Assembly (NCBI GenBank): GCA_002470135.1
Contig: DKNC01000003.1
Coordinates: 4,367-43,156 of the forward strand
From: Actinobacteria bacterium UBA7398
GTDB taxonomy: Bacteria; Actinomycetota; Actinomycetes; Nanopelagicales; Nanopelagicaceae
Length of the DNA: 38,790 nucleotides
Direction of reading: 5' to 3'
Position 1 is the first letter of the stretch. The number at the start of each line of letters is the position of its first letter. Shown in pieces: positions 8,530 through 17,082 of the stretch. A model generated the notes under the pieces. The model ran no database searches. It had not been told where the DNA came from and worked only from the letters and a program-made list of their open reading frames with translations. A program made the position numbers and the translations under genes.

Positions 8530-8918
8530 TGGAAATTAATTGGCAAATGCTGCACGATGAAGCAAACCGAGTGATGAAACTTTCGTACTCTCCTTATTCT
8601 AAATTTCCAGTTGGGGTTGCTGGCTTAGTAAGCGATGGTCGGATTATTAGCGGTTGTAATGTCGAGAATGCTAGTTACGGCTTAACTCTCTGCGCGGAAT
8701 GCAGCATGATTTCTAATTTAGCTATGACTGGTGGTGGTCGAATAATTGCAGCGCTCTGCGTCGACGGCAACGGAAATTATTTATCGCCATGTGGCCGCTG
8801 CCGCCAACTACTTTTTGAGCATGGTGGGCCGAATCTTCAATTAATGACACCAACCGGTCCGCAACCTATGTCGATTATGCTGCCATGGGGATTTGGTCCA
8901 GAAGATTTACCAAAGTGA
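8529..8918 (+). CDS. cdd: Cytidine deaminase
   Basis: 129-residue enzyme that hydrolyses (deoxy)cytidine to (deoxy)uridine and ammonia. The length matches the small homotetrameric, zinc-dependent class. The zinc and catalytic motif reads NVENASYGLTLCAECS, with Cys-Ala-Glu giving one zinc ligand and the proton-shuttling Glu; the other two cysteine ligands sit in PCGRCRQ. The substrate-binding stretch SKFPVGVAG is present near residue 25. The start overlaps the permease stop by 1 nt, with AGAGGTGG upstream; the end overlaps the deoA GTG start by 4 nt (GTGA). Its product would feed pyrimidine nucleoside phosphorolysis. Confidence 0.95.
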   Translation: MEINWQMLHDEANRVMKLSYSPYSKFPVGVAGLVSDGRIISGCNVENASYGLTLCAECSMISNLAMTGGGRIIAALCVDGNGNYLSPCGRCRQLLFEHGGPNLQLMTPTGPQPMSIMLPWGFGPEDLPK

Positions 8919-10204
8919 GTGAACCATTTGCTGCCGTAGAGATTATTGGCGCTAAGCGAGATAACTGCGTATTAACAGATCCACAAATTGATTGGATCGT
9001 CGATGCCTACACTCGCGGAATCGTTGCAGATGAACAGATGTCTGCGTTATTAATGGCAATTTTATTAAATGGCATGAACGGCCATGAAATCTCACGTTGG
9101 ACTGATGCCATGGTCAATAGTGGCGAGCGTATGTCATGGTCAAAACTCAGAGTTCCTACCGTTGATAAACATTCAACTGGTGGTGTTGGTGACAAAATTA
9201 CGTTACCGCTTGCGCCATTAGTTGCAGCATGTGGAGCGGCAGTCCCACAACTCTCGGGTCGCGGTCTGGGCCATACTGGTGGCACCTTAGATAAACTCGA
9301 ATCCATTCCAGGATGGCGCGCATCATTAACTAATGCAGAGATGTTAAAAGTTCTACAAGATTGTGGCGCAGTTATTTGTGCCGCAGGCGCTGGCTTAGCC
9401 CCAGCAGATAAAAAACTTTACGCACTTCGAGATGTAACTGGGACGGTGCCCGCAATTCCTTTAATTGCATCATCCATCATGAGTAAGAAAATTGCTGAAG
9501 GCACTAGCGCATTAGTACTAGATGTTAAAACCGGAAGCGGTGCTTTCATCTCCGACCCAGAACAAGCAAAATTATTAGCGCGCACAATGGTGGATTTAGG
9601 AAATAAGTCTGGCGTAAAAACCAGAGCGTTAGTAACCGCAATGGATGTACCGCTTGGCTTAACTGCTGGTAATGCGTTAGAAGTTAGAGAATCTCTCGAA
9701 GTATTGGCTGGCGGTGGACCAGCTGATGTTGTTGAATTAACTATCTTGTTAGCGCGTGAAATGTTGGAATTAGTTGGTGTAACTGGTAAAGATCCCGCTA
9801 CTGCACTTAAAGACGGTAGCGCAATGGATCATTGGCGTCGGATGATTTTGGCGCAAGGTGGGGATCCAGATGCAAAACTTCCTACCGCAAAAGACACCCA
9901 ACAAGTATTTGCAGAATCTGATGGTTTGCTAACAAAAATGGATGCCATGAAAGTTGGCGTAGCCGCTTGGTTATTAGGCGCTGGCCGATCTCGCCAAGGT
10001 GAAAAAGTACAAGCAGCTGCGGGCATCGAAATGCATGCAAAACCAGATGAAATGGTTAAAAAAGGTGCACCGCTATTTACGCTCCATTCCGATGAACCGG
10101 AAAGGTTTACCCGCTCACTAGCGGCCCTTGATGGCGCCGTTTCGATTTCAACTTCCAACGAAAAGGTGGAACGATTACCTTTAATTGTTGCACGGATTGA
10201 ATAA
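8915..10204 (+). CDS. deoA: Thymidine / pyrimidine-nucleoside phosphorylase
   Basis: 429-residue cytoplasmic enzyme of nucleoside phosphorylase family II. It splits thymidine, deoxyuridine and perhaps uridine with phosphate, giving the base and (deoxy)ribose 1-phosphate. The family signature is seen at SGRGLGHTGGTLDKLES; the phosphate- and nucleoside-binding stretches KHSTGGVGDKIT and SSIMSKKIAEG are also present, and the C-terminal PYNP domain (LGAGRSRQGEKVQAAAGI) is complete. GTG 8915 is taken as start because GTGA overlaps the cdd stop; ATG 8885 is in frame but would add ten unrelated residues inside cdd. Whether uridine is used cannot be told from sequence alone. Confidence 0.94.
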   Translation: MSEPFAAVEIIGAKRDNCVLTDPQIDWIVDAYTRGIVADEQMSALLMAILLNGMNGHEISRWTDAMVNSGERMSWSKLRVPTVDKHSTGGVGDKITLPLAPLVAACGAAVPQLSGRGLGHTGGTLDKLESIPGWRASLTNAEMLKVLQDCGAVICAAGAGLAPADKKLYALRDVTGTVPAIPLIASSIMSKKIAEGTSALVLDVKTGSGAFISDPEQAKLLARTMVDLGNKSGVKTRALVTAMDVPLGLTAGNALEVRESLEVLAGGGPADVVELTILLAREMLELVGVTGKDPATALKDGSAMDHWRRMILAQGGDPDAKLPTAKDTQQVFAESDGLLTKMDAMKVGVAAWLLGAGRSRQGEKVQAAAGIEMHAKPDEMVKKGAPLFTLHSDEPERFTRSLAALDGAVSISTSNEKVERLPLIVARIE

Positions 10205-10222
10205 ATTAAAGAGGGCAAGTAA

Positions 10223-11317
10223 ATGTCATTGTTAAGTGTTCCAACTAAGGAACAAGTAAAGAAAGTACCTAAAGTGCTACTTCATGATCATTTAGATGGC
10301 GGGCTACGCCCCGAAACAATTATTGGACTTGCCGAAAAGATTGGTTATAAAAAACTTCCCACAAACGATCCAGAAAAACTAGCGGATTGGTTTCAAGAAT
10401 CATGTGATTCGGGATCGTTAGTAAGATATTTAGAAACCTTCGCCCATACCATCGCAGTCATGCAAACCCGTGATGGCATCATTCAAGTAGCGCGCGAATG
10501 CGCCATCGATCTTGCTAGAGATGGCGTGGTTTACGCTGAAGTTCGCGGCGCACCAGAAGTTTTTACCGAAGCAGGTTTGACGCTAAATCAAGTCGTCGAA
10601 GCCACTACTGCAGGTTATAAAGAAGGTATGGCTGAAGCAAAACGCGAAGGAAATACGATTCGAGTTGAGTCAATTCTCTGCGGCATGCGTCAAAATAACC
10701 GATCCCAAGAAACAGCGGAAGCGGTCGTTAAATATCGTGATCAAGGCGTTGTTGGTTTTGATATTGCCGGCCCGGAAGATGGATTTCCACCAACAAATCA
10801 ATTAGATACATTCGAATATTTACGGAAAGAAAATGCACACTTCACAATTCATGCTGGCGAAGCTTATGGCCTACCTTCGATTTGGGAAGCTATCCAACAT
10901 TGCGGCGCTGAACGTTTAGGACATGGCGTACGAATTATTGATGACATTGATTTTTCAGGCACGACACCAAAGTTAGGGCGGTTAGCGTCATATGTAAGAG
11001 ACCGCCGAATTCCATTAGAACTTTGTCCAACTTCAAATTTACAAACTGGTGCTGCAAAAACTATTGCGGAACATCCAATCGGCGTTTTAGCTAAATTGAG
11101 ATTTAGAATCACAGTTAATACCGACAATCGGTTGATGTCTAGAACTTCAATGACCCATGAGATGACAGAATTGGTCCAAGCATTTGGCTGGAATTTTGCG
11201 GATTTACAACGCGTGACCGTAAATGCAATGAAGAGCGCATTTATTCCCTTTGAAGAACGGCTAGCAGTCATTGAGACCGTAATAAAACCCGCTTATTCTC
11301 GGATCGCTAGCGAGTAA
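10223..11317 (+). CDS. add: Adenosine deaminase
   Basis: 364-residue zinc enzyme that converts (deoxy)adenosine to (deoxy)inosine and ammonia in the cytosol. Motifs in order are HDHLDGGLRPETI (first two zinc histidines), FDIAGPE, HAGEAYG (zinc His and catalytic Glu), GAERLGHG (catalytic His) and NTDNRLMS (metal Asp). The Asp-Asn pair in the last motif replaces the Asp-Asp of animal enzymes, a variant I associate with actinobacterial enzymes. AGAGGG precedes ATG 10223 by about 8 nt. Its product suits the 6-oxopurine-preferring PunA on the opposite strand. The stop abuts the stop of the convergent ALDH-like gene with no base between. Confidence 0.93.
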   Translation: MSLLSVPTKEQVKKVPKVLLHDHLDGGLRPETIIGLAEKIGYKKLPTNDPEKLADWFQESCDSGSLVRYLETFAHTIAVMQTRDGIIQVARECAIDLARDGVVYAEVRGAPEVFTEAGLTLNQVVEATTAGYKEGMAEAKREGNTIRVESILCGMRQNNRSQETAEAVVKYRDQGVVGFDIAGPEDGFPPTNQLDTFEYLRKENAHFTIHAGEAYGLPSIWEAIQHCGAERLGHGVRIIDDIDFSGTTPKLGRLASYVRDRRIPLELCPTSNLQTGAAKTIAEHPIGVLAKLRFRITVNTDNRLMSRTSMTHEMTELVQAFGWNFADLQRVTVNAMKSAFIPFEERLAVIETVIKPAYSRIASE

Positions 11318-12160
11318 CTAAACCCCGATTGGGTGCCAAACTGTTTTTGCTTCCATAAAAGCTAACATTCTTTGGGGCGACTGGGACTTATTAAATCGGT
11401 GTATCCGCTTTAGATTCTCAGCACCAGCGATTCGAAGTTCTGATTCAATTTTCGGATCTACTCCAGAAATATCTAAGCCATCAATCTCCATATGCGAAGC
11501 CAACCAAGGCGCTAATTCAGAAACTTTTCCAGTTAAGATATTTAAAACTCCAGCTGGCAAGTCACTAGTTGCAAGTGCTTCGCTAAGTGTTATTGCTGGA
11601 AGCGGCCGCTTCTCACTTGCGATTACGACAGCGGTATTGCCAGTGGCAACGACTGGCGCAATCGCTGCAACTAAGCCCAAGAGTGAATCTTTCTGATCTG
11701 CGATAATTCCAACAACGCCAAGTTCTTCCGGAGTAGTGAAGTTGTAATACGGTCCAGCGATTGGGTTAGTAGCGCCAGCTATCGTTGAAATTTTGTCGCA
11801 CCAGCCGGCATACCAAACCCATAAATCAATAGCTTGTTCCACTTGCGTATTTGCCACTTTCGCACTGCCGCCTTCTAACGCGATAATTTCAGTTACAAAT
11901 TGATCGCGCCGGCCCTCCATAATTTCGGCAATTCGGTAGAGAATTTGACCGCGATTAAATGCAGTAGCGCTGCTCCAACCCGATAGCGCGGATTTAGCAG
12001 AAGTTACTGAATCTCTTAGATCTTTTCGCGAAGCTAAGGCAGGGTTAGCAATAAATTTTCCATTGGCACCTTTGATTTCATAAGAACGTCCAGATTCGCT
12101 CCGCGGAAATTGACCGCCAATAAATAATTTATAAGTTTTCTTAATATCAATTCGGCTCAT
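11318..12160 (-). CDS. Catalytically dead, internally deleted aldehyde dehydrogenase paralogue
   Basis: 280-residue ALDH-superfamily protein, against the usual 480 or so. The N-terminal part follows the ALDH fold: KLFIGGQFPRSESG, then the NAD-domain stretch ELGVVGIIADQ and IAPVVATGNTAVVIASEKRP. The PWNF motif with the catalytic Asn is replaced by ADQKDS, and the whole catalytic domain (ELGG glutamate, NQG..C cysteine) is absent. Yet the extreme C-terminus, MLAFMEAKTVWHPIG, resembles the oligomerisation tail of normal ALDHs (Y-x-E-x-KTVW). So it looks like a neat internal deletion, not a truncation. ATG overlaps the stop of the intact ALDH gene by 4 nt, with GAAAGG upstream. It may be a structural or regulatory partner of that enzyme. 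It is not obviously a decaying pseudogene: the frame is clean. Confidence 0.8.
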   Translation of the reverse strand: MSRIDIKKTYKLFIGGQFPRSESGRSYEIKGANGKFIANPALASRKDLRDSVTSAKSALSGWSSATAFNRGQILYRIAEIMEGRRDQFVTEIIALEGGSAKVANTQVEQAIDLWVWYAGWCDKISTIAGATNPIAGPYYNFTTPEELGVVGIIADQKDSLLGLVAAIAPVVATGNTAVVIASEKRPLPAITLSEALATSDLPAGVLNILTGKVSELAPWLASHMEIDGLDISGVDPKIESELRIAGAENLKRIHRFNKSQSPQRMLAFMEAKTVWHPIGV

Positions 12161-13605
12161 TTTGCGCCTTTCAAATATGGGGCCAGGCCATGTCGGCCAC
12201 CTTCACGACCCCAACCAGATTCTTTATAACCACCAAATGGTGAAGCCGGATCAAATTTATTAAAAGTATTTGCCCAAATTACGCCAGCCTTTAGGGCTTT
12301 GCTAGCCCAAAGTATCCGGGAGCCCTTCTCGCTCCAAATTCCAGCTGAGAGCCCGTAAGGAGTGTTATTTGCTTTTTCAATTGCTTCTTGTGGAGTTCGG
12401 AAAGTAAGAACTGAAAGCACTGGTCCAAATATTTCTTCACGTGCAATTCGATGCGATTGGGTTACGCCGGTAAATATTGTTGGCGCGAACCAGAATCCTT
12501 TGCTGGGTAATTGGCAATCCGGGCTCCATCTAAATGCACCTTCAGTATCGCCAGAAGCAGATAGCTCTTTTATTTTTGCAAGTTGTGCTGCCGAATTAAT
12601 CGCACCTAAATCAGTATTTTTATCTAACGGATCACCTACGCGAATCAAAGACATTCTTCGTTTTAGCTTTACTAAGAGATCATCGTAGATATTTTCTTGG
12701 ACAATTAGTCGAGAGCCAGCGCAACAAACATGGCCTTGGTTGAAAAATATTCCGTTTACGATTCCTTCAACAGCTTCATCAATAGGTGCATCTTCAAAAA
12801 CAATATTGGCGGCCTTGCCACCTAATTCAAGAGTTGCGCTCTTGCCGCTGATTGCAATCGAGCGAGCAATTAATTTACCGACCTCAGTAGATCCAGTAAA
12901 TGCGATCTTGTCGATACCTGGGTGGTTAACCAGCGCTGCGCCAGTTGCGCCATCTCCAGTAATGATATTTACCACCCCAGCAGGCAGTTCTGCTTGTTGG
13001 CAAACTTCGGCAAATAGGAGCGCAGTTAACGAGGTGGTTTCGGCTGGTTTTAAGACCACGGTATTTCCAGTTGCTAAAGCCGGCGCAATTTTCCAAGCTA
13101 ACATCAAGAGTGGAAAGTTCCATGGAATTATCTGACCGACTACGCCATGCGGTTTTGGATTAATTCCTAAACCTGCATGATCTAATTTATCGGCCCAGCC
13201 TGCGTGATAAAAGAAATGAGCAGCCGCTAGCGGTACATCAACATCACGCGATTCTCTAATTGGTTTTCCGTTATCAAGAGTTTCTAGCACCGCAAATTCT
13301 CGAGCGCGCTCTTGCATAATCCGGGCAATCCGGAATAAATACTTACCACGTTCTTTGCCTGGCATTTTTGACCAAGTTTTTAAATATGCAGCGCGCGCAG
13401 CTTTGACGGCGCGATCTACATCGCTATCACTGGCTTGGCTGATCTTGCTTAAAACTTCTTCATTAGCAGGATTGATGGTGGAAAATTTATCTTTAGTTTT
13501 AGGCTCTACCCACGCACCGTTTATGAATAACCCATATTGCCCCTTGATAGAAACTAGCGCGCGCGATTCCGGCGCTGGTGCGTATTCAAAAGGGTTCTTA
13601 TCCAT
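12157..13605 (-). CDS. NAD-dependent aldehyde dehydrogenase (probably acetaldehyde from DeoC)
   Basis: 482-residue full-length ALDH oxidising an aldehyde to its acid. Seen: GQIIPWNFPLLM with Asn163, TGNTVVLKPAETT in the cofactor site, GSTEVGK, general base Glu260 in LELGGK, catalytic Cys294 in NQGHVCCAGSR, and EEIFGPVLSVL near the end. It lies 23 nt behind deoC with AAGGTAG ahead of ATG. The obvious substrate in this operon is acetaldehyde, released when DeoC cleaves deoxyribose 5-phosphate; that is an inference, as ALDH specificity is not readable from motifs. It is translationally coupled to the dead paralogue, which suggests a mixed complex. Confidence 0.9.
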   Translation of the reverse strand: MDKNPFEYAPAPESRALVSIKGQYGLFINGAWVEPKTKDKFSTINPANEEVLSKISQASDSDVDRAVKAARAAYLKTWSKMPGKERGKYLFRIARIMQERAREFAVLETLDNGKPIRESRDVDVPLAAAHFFYHAGWADKLDHAGLGINPKPHGVVGQIIPWNFPLLMLAWKIAPALATGNTVVLKPAETTSLTALLFAEVCQQAELPAGVVNIITGDGATGAALVNHPGIDKIAFTGSTEVGKLIARSIAISGKSATLELGGKAANIVFEDAPIDEAVEGIVNGIFFNQGHVCCAGSRLIVQENIYDDLLVKLKRRMSLIRVGDPLDKNTDLGAINSAAQLAKIKELSASGDTEGAFRWSPDCQLPSKGFWFAPTIFTGVTQSHRIAREEIFGPVLSVLTFRTPQEAIEKANNTPYGLSAGIWSEKGSRILWASKALKAGVIWANTFNKFDPASPFGGYKESGWGREGGRHGLAPYLKGAK

Positions 13606-13628
13606 AATTTGGCTACCTTATTTCACTA

Positions 13629-14570
13629 TCAGTCTAAAGTCACGTAATTGGAACCCGAGTAGAAACCAGAGGCTGCTTTCATTCGTTGCATTAATAAATC
13701 ATTTAATAGCGCGCTTGCGCCGATTCTAAAAAGATGAGGGTTTAACCATTCAGGGCCAGCCACCTCATTTACTAGAACTAATTGTTTGATTGCATCTTTG
13801 GTGGTTCGGATACCGCCGGCTGCTTTTACGCCAATCCGCATTCCAGTTTGCAGGTAATAATCTCTTACAGCTTCTAACATAACCAGCACTACCGGGGGAG
13901 TAGCAGCAGGCGAAACTTTTCCAGTACTTGTTTTAATAAAGTCGGCTCCAGCTAACATCGCGATAAATGAAGCTTTTCGCACATTATCGTAGGTGGTTAA
14001 TTCGCCAGTTTCTAAGATAACTTTTAACTGCGCCCGGTTACCGCATACTTCTTTGATCGCGATAATTTCATCGAAAACTAAACCAAATTTGCCAGAGAGG
14101 AAAGCTCCACGATCAATCACCATATCGATTTCAGTAGCGCCATCGTGAAGCGCATCTTGGGTATCCTGAATTTTAACTTTCAAAGATGCACGTCCAGATG
14201 GGAAAGCAGTTGTGACAGCTGCTACCGGGATATGTGAACCCCCATTTAGATTTAAACTCTCGCGCGCGATTTTTACTAAATCGTTGTAAACACAGACTGC
14301 GCCAACACTTGGTACTGAAAAATCAGTTGGGTCCGGGTGGACCGCTTTTGCACAAATTGCTCGAACTTTTCCGGCAGTGTCAGCGCCTTCGAGCGTTGTT
14401 AAATCCACCATTCGAATTGCCATATCGATTGCCCAAGATTTACTTGTGGTCTTAATACTTCTTGTACTTAACATGGCAGCTCGTTGGTCCGCCCCAACTT
14501 TATCGACCCCGGGCAACGCAGCTAGGTATTTACGGAGTGAAGCTTCCGACCCATCGATCAAGGTGACCAT
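13629..14570 (-). CDS. deoC: Deoxyribose-phosphate aldolase
   Basis: 313-residue class I aldolase that cleaves 2-deoxyribose 5-phosphate into acetaldehyde and glyceraldehyde 3-phosphate. The Schiff-base lysine is Lys213 in DFIKTSTGK; the second catalytic lysine is Lys249 in GVKAAGGIR; the proton-relay Asp149 is in EIDMVID. About 50 residues precede the core, longer than in E. coli (259 residues), as in other actinobacterial forms. It starts 4 nt after the mutase stop and is followed by the ALDH gene. With PunA, DeoA and the mutase it lets the cell burn the sugar of imported deoxynucleosides. Start is likely ATG 14570; a later start would not change the core. Confidence 0.94.
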   Translation of the reverse strand: MVTLIDGSEASLRKYLAALPGVDKVGADQRAAMLSTRSIKTTSKSWAIDMAIRMVDLTTLEGADTAGKVRAICAKAVHPDPTDFSVPSVGAVCVYNDLVKIARESLNLNGGSHIPVAAVTTAFPSGRASLKVKIQDTQDALHDGATEIDMVIDRGAFLSGKFGLVFDEIIAIKEVCGNRAQLKVILETGELTTYDNVRKASFIAMLAGADFIKTSTGKVSPAATPPVVLVMLEAVRDYYLQTGMRIGVKAAGGIRTTKDAIKQLVLVNEVAGPEWLNPHLFRIGASALLNDLLMQRMKAASGFYSGSNYVTLD

Positions 14571-14574
14571 GTGA

Positions 14575-16209
14575 CTAGCCTACTAATAGTTTCGTTAGCG
14601 CTTGCCGAAGCGTTTCTATTTGCGAATCCGCTGCGGACTTTGCGGCCGCTACTTCACCCATTTTAACGACCTCTATGTAACATTTAACTTTAGGTTCAGT
14701 TCCGCTTGGTCGAATAATGATCCGCGCACTCTCACCTAGCCAAAATCTAATGCAATCAGTCGCGGGGAATCCATTCTCTGGGCGAGCTAAGTCACTGAAA
14801 TTATTAACTTTTTCCCCTGCTATCTCAGTTGGGGTATGGTTTCGGAAACGTTCCATTATCAGGGCAATTTTCGATATATCTGAAACTCGCAATGAAACTT
14901 GCGCAGTAGCGTGATAGCCGTATTTCAACCAAATCTCATCCAAGTAGCGTGATAGCGAGCTCTTGGAATTCGCTAAATTACTGGCAATTTCTACTATCTT
15001 TAAAGCTGTACTAATTCCATCTTTATCATTTACAGCCGCGGAATCAACGCAATATCCAAGCGCTTCTTCGTAGCCAAAAGTTAGATTTGGAATCTTCGCT
15101 AACCATTTAAAACCAGTTAGGGTTTCAGCGAAATTTAGCCCATAGTGATTTGCAATCTTGCGCAGAATTGCCGACGAGACTATTGAGTTAGCAAAAGTTC
15201 CGGTAGCGCCTGCGCTTGCGATGGATTCTCCTAATATCGCCCCTACTTCATCCCCGCGCAACATTCGCCAACCTCCATCAGATTTAATAGCAACAGCGCA
15301 TCTATCTGCATCTGGATCATTCGCAATTACTATGTCGGCATCGCAATTTTTTGCAGTTTCTAGCGCCAAATTCAGCGCGCCAGACTCTTCTGGATTTGGA
15401 AACGATACAGTTGGAAAATCTGGATCTGGATCTACTTGCGCAGACACTAAAATTGGCGTAGCAAAATCAGCTGCTGCAAATACTGAAAGTAAAGTTTTCG
15501 TGCCAACTCCATGCATTGCGGTGTAGACGACCTTTAGGTTGCTGCCTGGCGTTACAATTTTGGCAGTATCTGTGACATATCTAGAGACAATGGCTTCATC
15601 CAAAACTTTCCAGTTTGTAGATCTCGAAACTTCTTTCAATGAATTAATTTTCGCAATTTCACTAGAGATGGTGACGTCAGTCGGTGAAATAATTTGCGAT
15701 CCATTATAATTAATTTCATCAACTACACCGCCTAGATAAACTTTATACCCGTTATCTTGTGCTGGATTATGGCTAGCGGTAACCATCACGCCAACACCTA
15801 CTTTTAGCGCAGTTACTGCATAAGCTAATACTGGAGTAGGCAGCGGCCGCGGTAATACAAAAACTTTAAATCCAGCTCCGGCCATTATCTCCGCAGTATC
15901 GTTGGTGAAATCTTCCGAGCCGTATCGGGCATCGCGGCCAATCACTATGGAATCAAGGTTTCGAGATTTCATGAATTCTGCTAGCCCAGCTGCGGTTCGG
16001 CCCACTACGGCTCGATTCATGCGACTTGGTCCAGGGCCGAGCGCACCCCTAAGCCCAGCAGTTCCAAATTCGAGAAATCCCGAGAATGAACTTTTTAGTT
16101 CAGCTTCATTCTCAGTATCAAGATAATGCTGAAGTAGTTCAGCTGTTTTTATATCCGGATCATCTTCAATCCACGCAGTAACTAAAGTGCGAAGCTCTTG
16201 GGCAATCAC
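14575..16209 (-). CDS. PGM2-like phosphohexomutase / probable phosphopentomutase
   Basis: 544-residue alpha-D-phosphohexomutase. Domain marks in order: FGTAGLRGALGPGPSRMN (about 48-65), the phosphoserine loop VTASHNP with Ser146, the Mg site NDPDADRCAV, the sugar loop GYEEALGYCVD and the C-terminal phosphate-binding IIRPSGTEPK. The GTAGLR...GPGxSRMN form is the PGM2 type, whose human member works mainly as a phosphopentomutase. No deoB is present, while PunA and DeoC flank this gene, so converting (deoxy)ribose 1-phosphate to 5-phosphate is the likely job. Glucose or mannose phosphate mutase activity remains possible. GTG start, 2 nt after punA stop. Confidence 0.9.
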   Translation of the reverse strand: MIAQELRTLVTAWIEDDPDIKTAELLQHYLDTENEAELKSSFSGFLEFGTAGLRGALGPGPSRMNRAVVGRTAAGLAEFMKSRNLDSIVIGRDARYGSEDFTNDTAEIMAGAGFKVFVLPRPLPTPVLAYAVTALKVGVGVMVTASHNPAQDNGYKVYLGGVVDEINYNGSQIISPTDVTISSEIAKINSLKEVSRSTNWKVLDEAIVSRYVTDTAKIVTPGSNLKVVYTAMHGVGTKTLLSVFAAADFATPILVSAQVDPDPDFPTVSFPNPEESGALNLALETAKNCDADIVIANDPDADRCAVAIKSDGGWRMLRGDEVGAILGESIASAGATGTFANSIVSSAILRKIANHYGLNFAETLTGFKWLAKIPNLTFGYEEALGYCVDSAAVNDKDGISTALKIVEIASNLANSKSSLSRYLDEIWLKYGYHATAQVSLRVSDISKIALIMERFRNHTPTEIAGEKVNNFSDLARPENGFPATDCIRFWLGESARIIIRPSGTEPKVKCYIEVVKMGEVAAAKSAADSQIETLRQALTKLLVG

Positions 16210-16211
16210 TA

Positions 16212-17030
16212 TTACAACTTATGAATAAGTTTCGAAAGCAATGTTCCCATGCGATCGGCAGCGGCTTTACCAGCAGCCATTACTTCTTCATGGTTAAGTT
16301 TTTCGCCAGTCATGCCAGCAGCAGCATTGGTAACTAAAGAAATTCCAACAACTTCAGCACCAAGAGCATGGGCCGCAATTGCTTCTGGAACAGTGGACAT
16401 GCCAACTAAATCAGCGCCCATTGCACGCATCATGCGAATTTCTGCAGGAGTTTCGTAAGTTGGACCTCGCCAATGTACGTACACCCCTTCTTCCAAAGTA
16501 GAGTCTTCATTCTTAATCAATTTTCGAATTCTCGCGCTATACAAATCGGTTAAGTCCACAAACGTAGCGCCGGTCAATGGACTCACTCCAGTAAGTGAGA
16601 TGTGATCTTTAATAATCACAGGTTGACCAACTTTGAAGTTAGCGTTTATACCACCACAAGCATTTGTCAGAATTATGGTTTTGCAACCGGCTTTAACTGC
16701 GGTTCGGACACCATGTACAACTGGTTCAATACCTTTACCTTCATATAAATGAGTTCTGCCAAGAAAAACCAGCGCGCGAATTACGCCGTTACTTCCCGCA
16801 ATGTCATATGAACGGATTAACCCACCATGGCCGGCAACCGTTGGCGCTGGAAAGCCTGGCAAATCTGTTACCGAAAATTCATGTGTTGGTGTACCAAGTG
16901 CTTCGGCGGCCGAAACCCAACCAGATCCCATTACTAGCGCAACATCGTGGGCGAGCTTTCCAGTCGCATTTTTAAGCGCTAGCGCTGCGCTTTCAGCAGC
17001 ACCCATTGGGTCCGAGTAGATGTCTATCAC
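16212..17030 (-). CDS. punA: Purine nucleoside phosphorylase (trimeric)
   Basis: 272-residue enzyme that splits (deoxy)inosine and (deoxy)guanosine with phosphate. Phosphate loop MGSGWVSAA, phosphate His in GRTHLYEG, TNACGGIN, purine-binding Glu in RGPTYETPAE, GMSTVPEAI and VTNAAAGM are all present. The Asn in the last motif goes with preference for 6-oxopurines, so adenosine would first pass through Add. I place the start at GTG 17030, not TTG 17036: a TAAGGT hexamer (minus strand, 17037-17042) ends exactly 6 nt before it, matching the promoter spacing seen at other genes here. It heads the five-gene minus-strand deoxyribose operon. Confidence 0.93.
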   Translation of the reverse strand: MIDIYSDPMGAAESAALALKNATGKLAHDVALVMGSGWVSAAEALGTPTHEFSVTDLPGFPAPTVAGHGGLIRSYDIAGSNGVIRALVFLGRTHLYEGKGIEPVVHGVRTAVKAGCKTIILTNACGGINANFKVGQPVIIKDHISLTGVSPLTGATFVDLTDLYSARIRKLIKNEDSTLEEGVYVHWRGPTYETPAEIRMMRAMGADLVGMSTVPEAIAAHALGAEVVGISLVTNAAAGMTGEKLNHEEVMAAGKAAADRMGTLLSKLIHKL

Positions 17031-17036
17031 GTCCAA

Positions 17037-17042
17037 ACCTTA
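17037..17042 (-). promoter_or_regulatory. Putative -10 element, leaderless punA operon
   Basis: TAAGGT on the minus strand, 6 nt before GTG 17030. The AAGG inside it could instead act as a Shine-Dalgarno with 7-nt spacing, so the two readings compete. Confidence 0.5.
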
Positions 17043-17082
17043 CCGCTTGGGCTTGGCGATAACCTAGGCTAAGCAGAAGTTA

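Noticed and set aside
9829..10218. 129-residue open frame on the minus strand inside deoA
   Set aside because: Antisense shadow of the thymidine phosphorylase frame; low-complexity composition, no family motif, no start context.
11318..12160. Calling the short ALDH a frameshifted pseudogene
   Set aside because: The frame is uninterrupted, the C-terminal tail is retained and the gene is translationally coupled; deletion looks precise. Kept as a CDS.
12740..13135. 131-residue open frame antisense to the intact aldehyde dehydrogenase
   Set aside because: Shadow frame with no motif and no ribosome site; the ALDH on the other strand is unambiguous.
17031..17036. TTG start for punA
   Set aside because: The TAAGGT or AAGG element would then be only 0-1 nt from the start; GTG 17030 suits both a leaderless and an SD reading.
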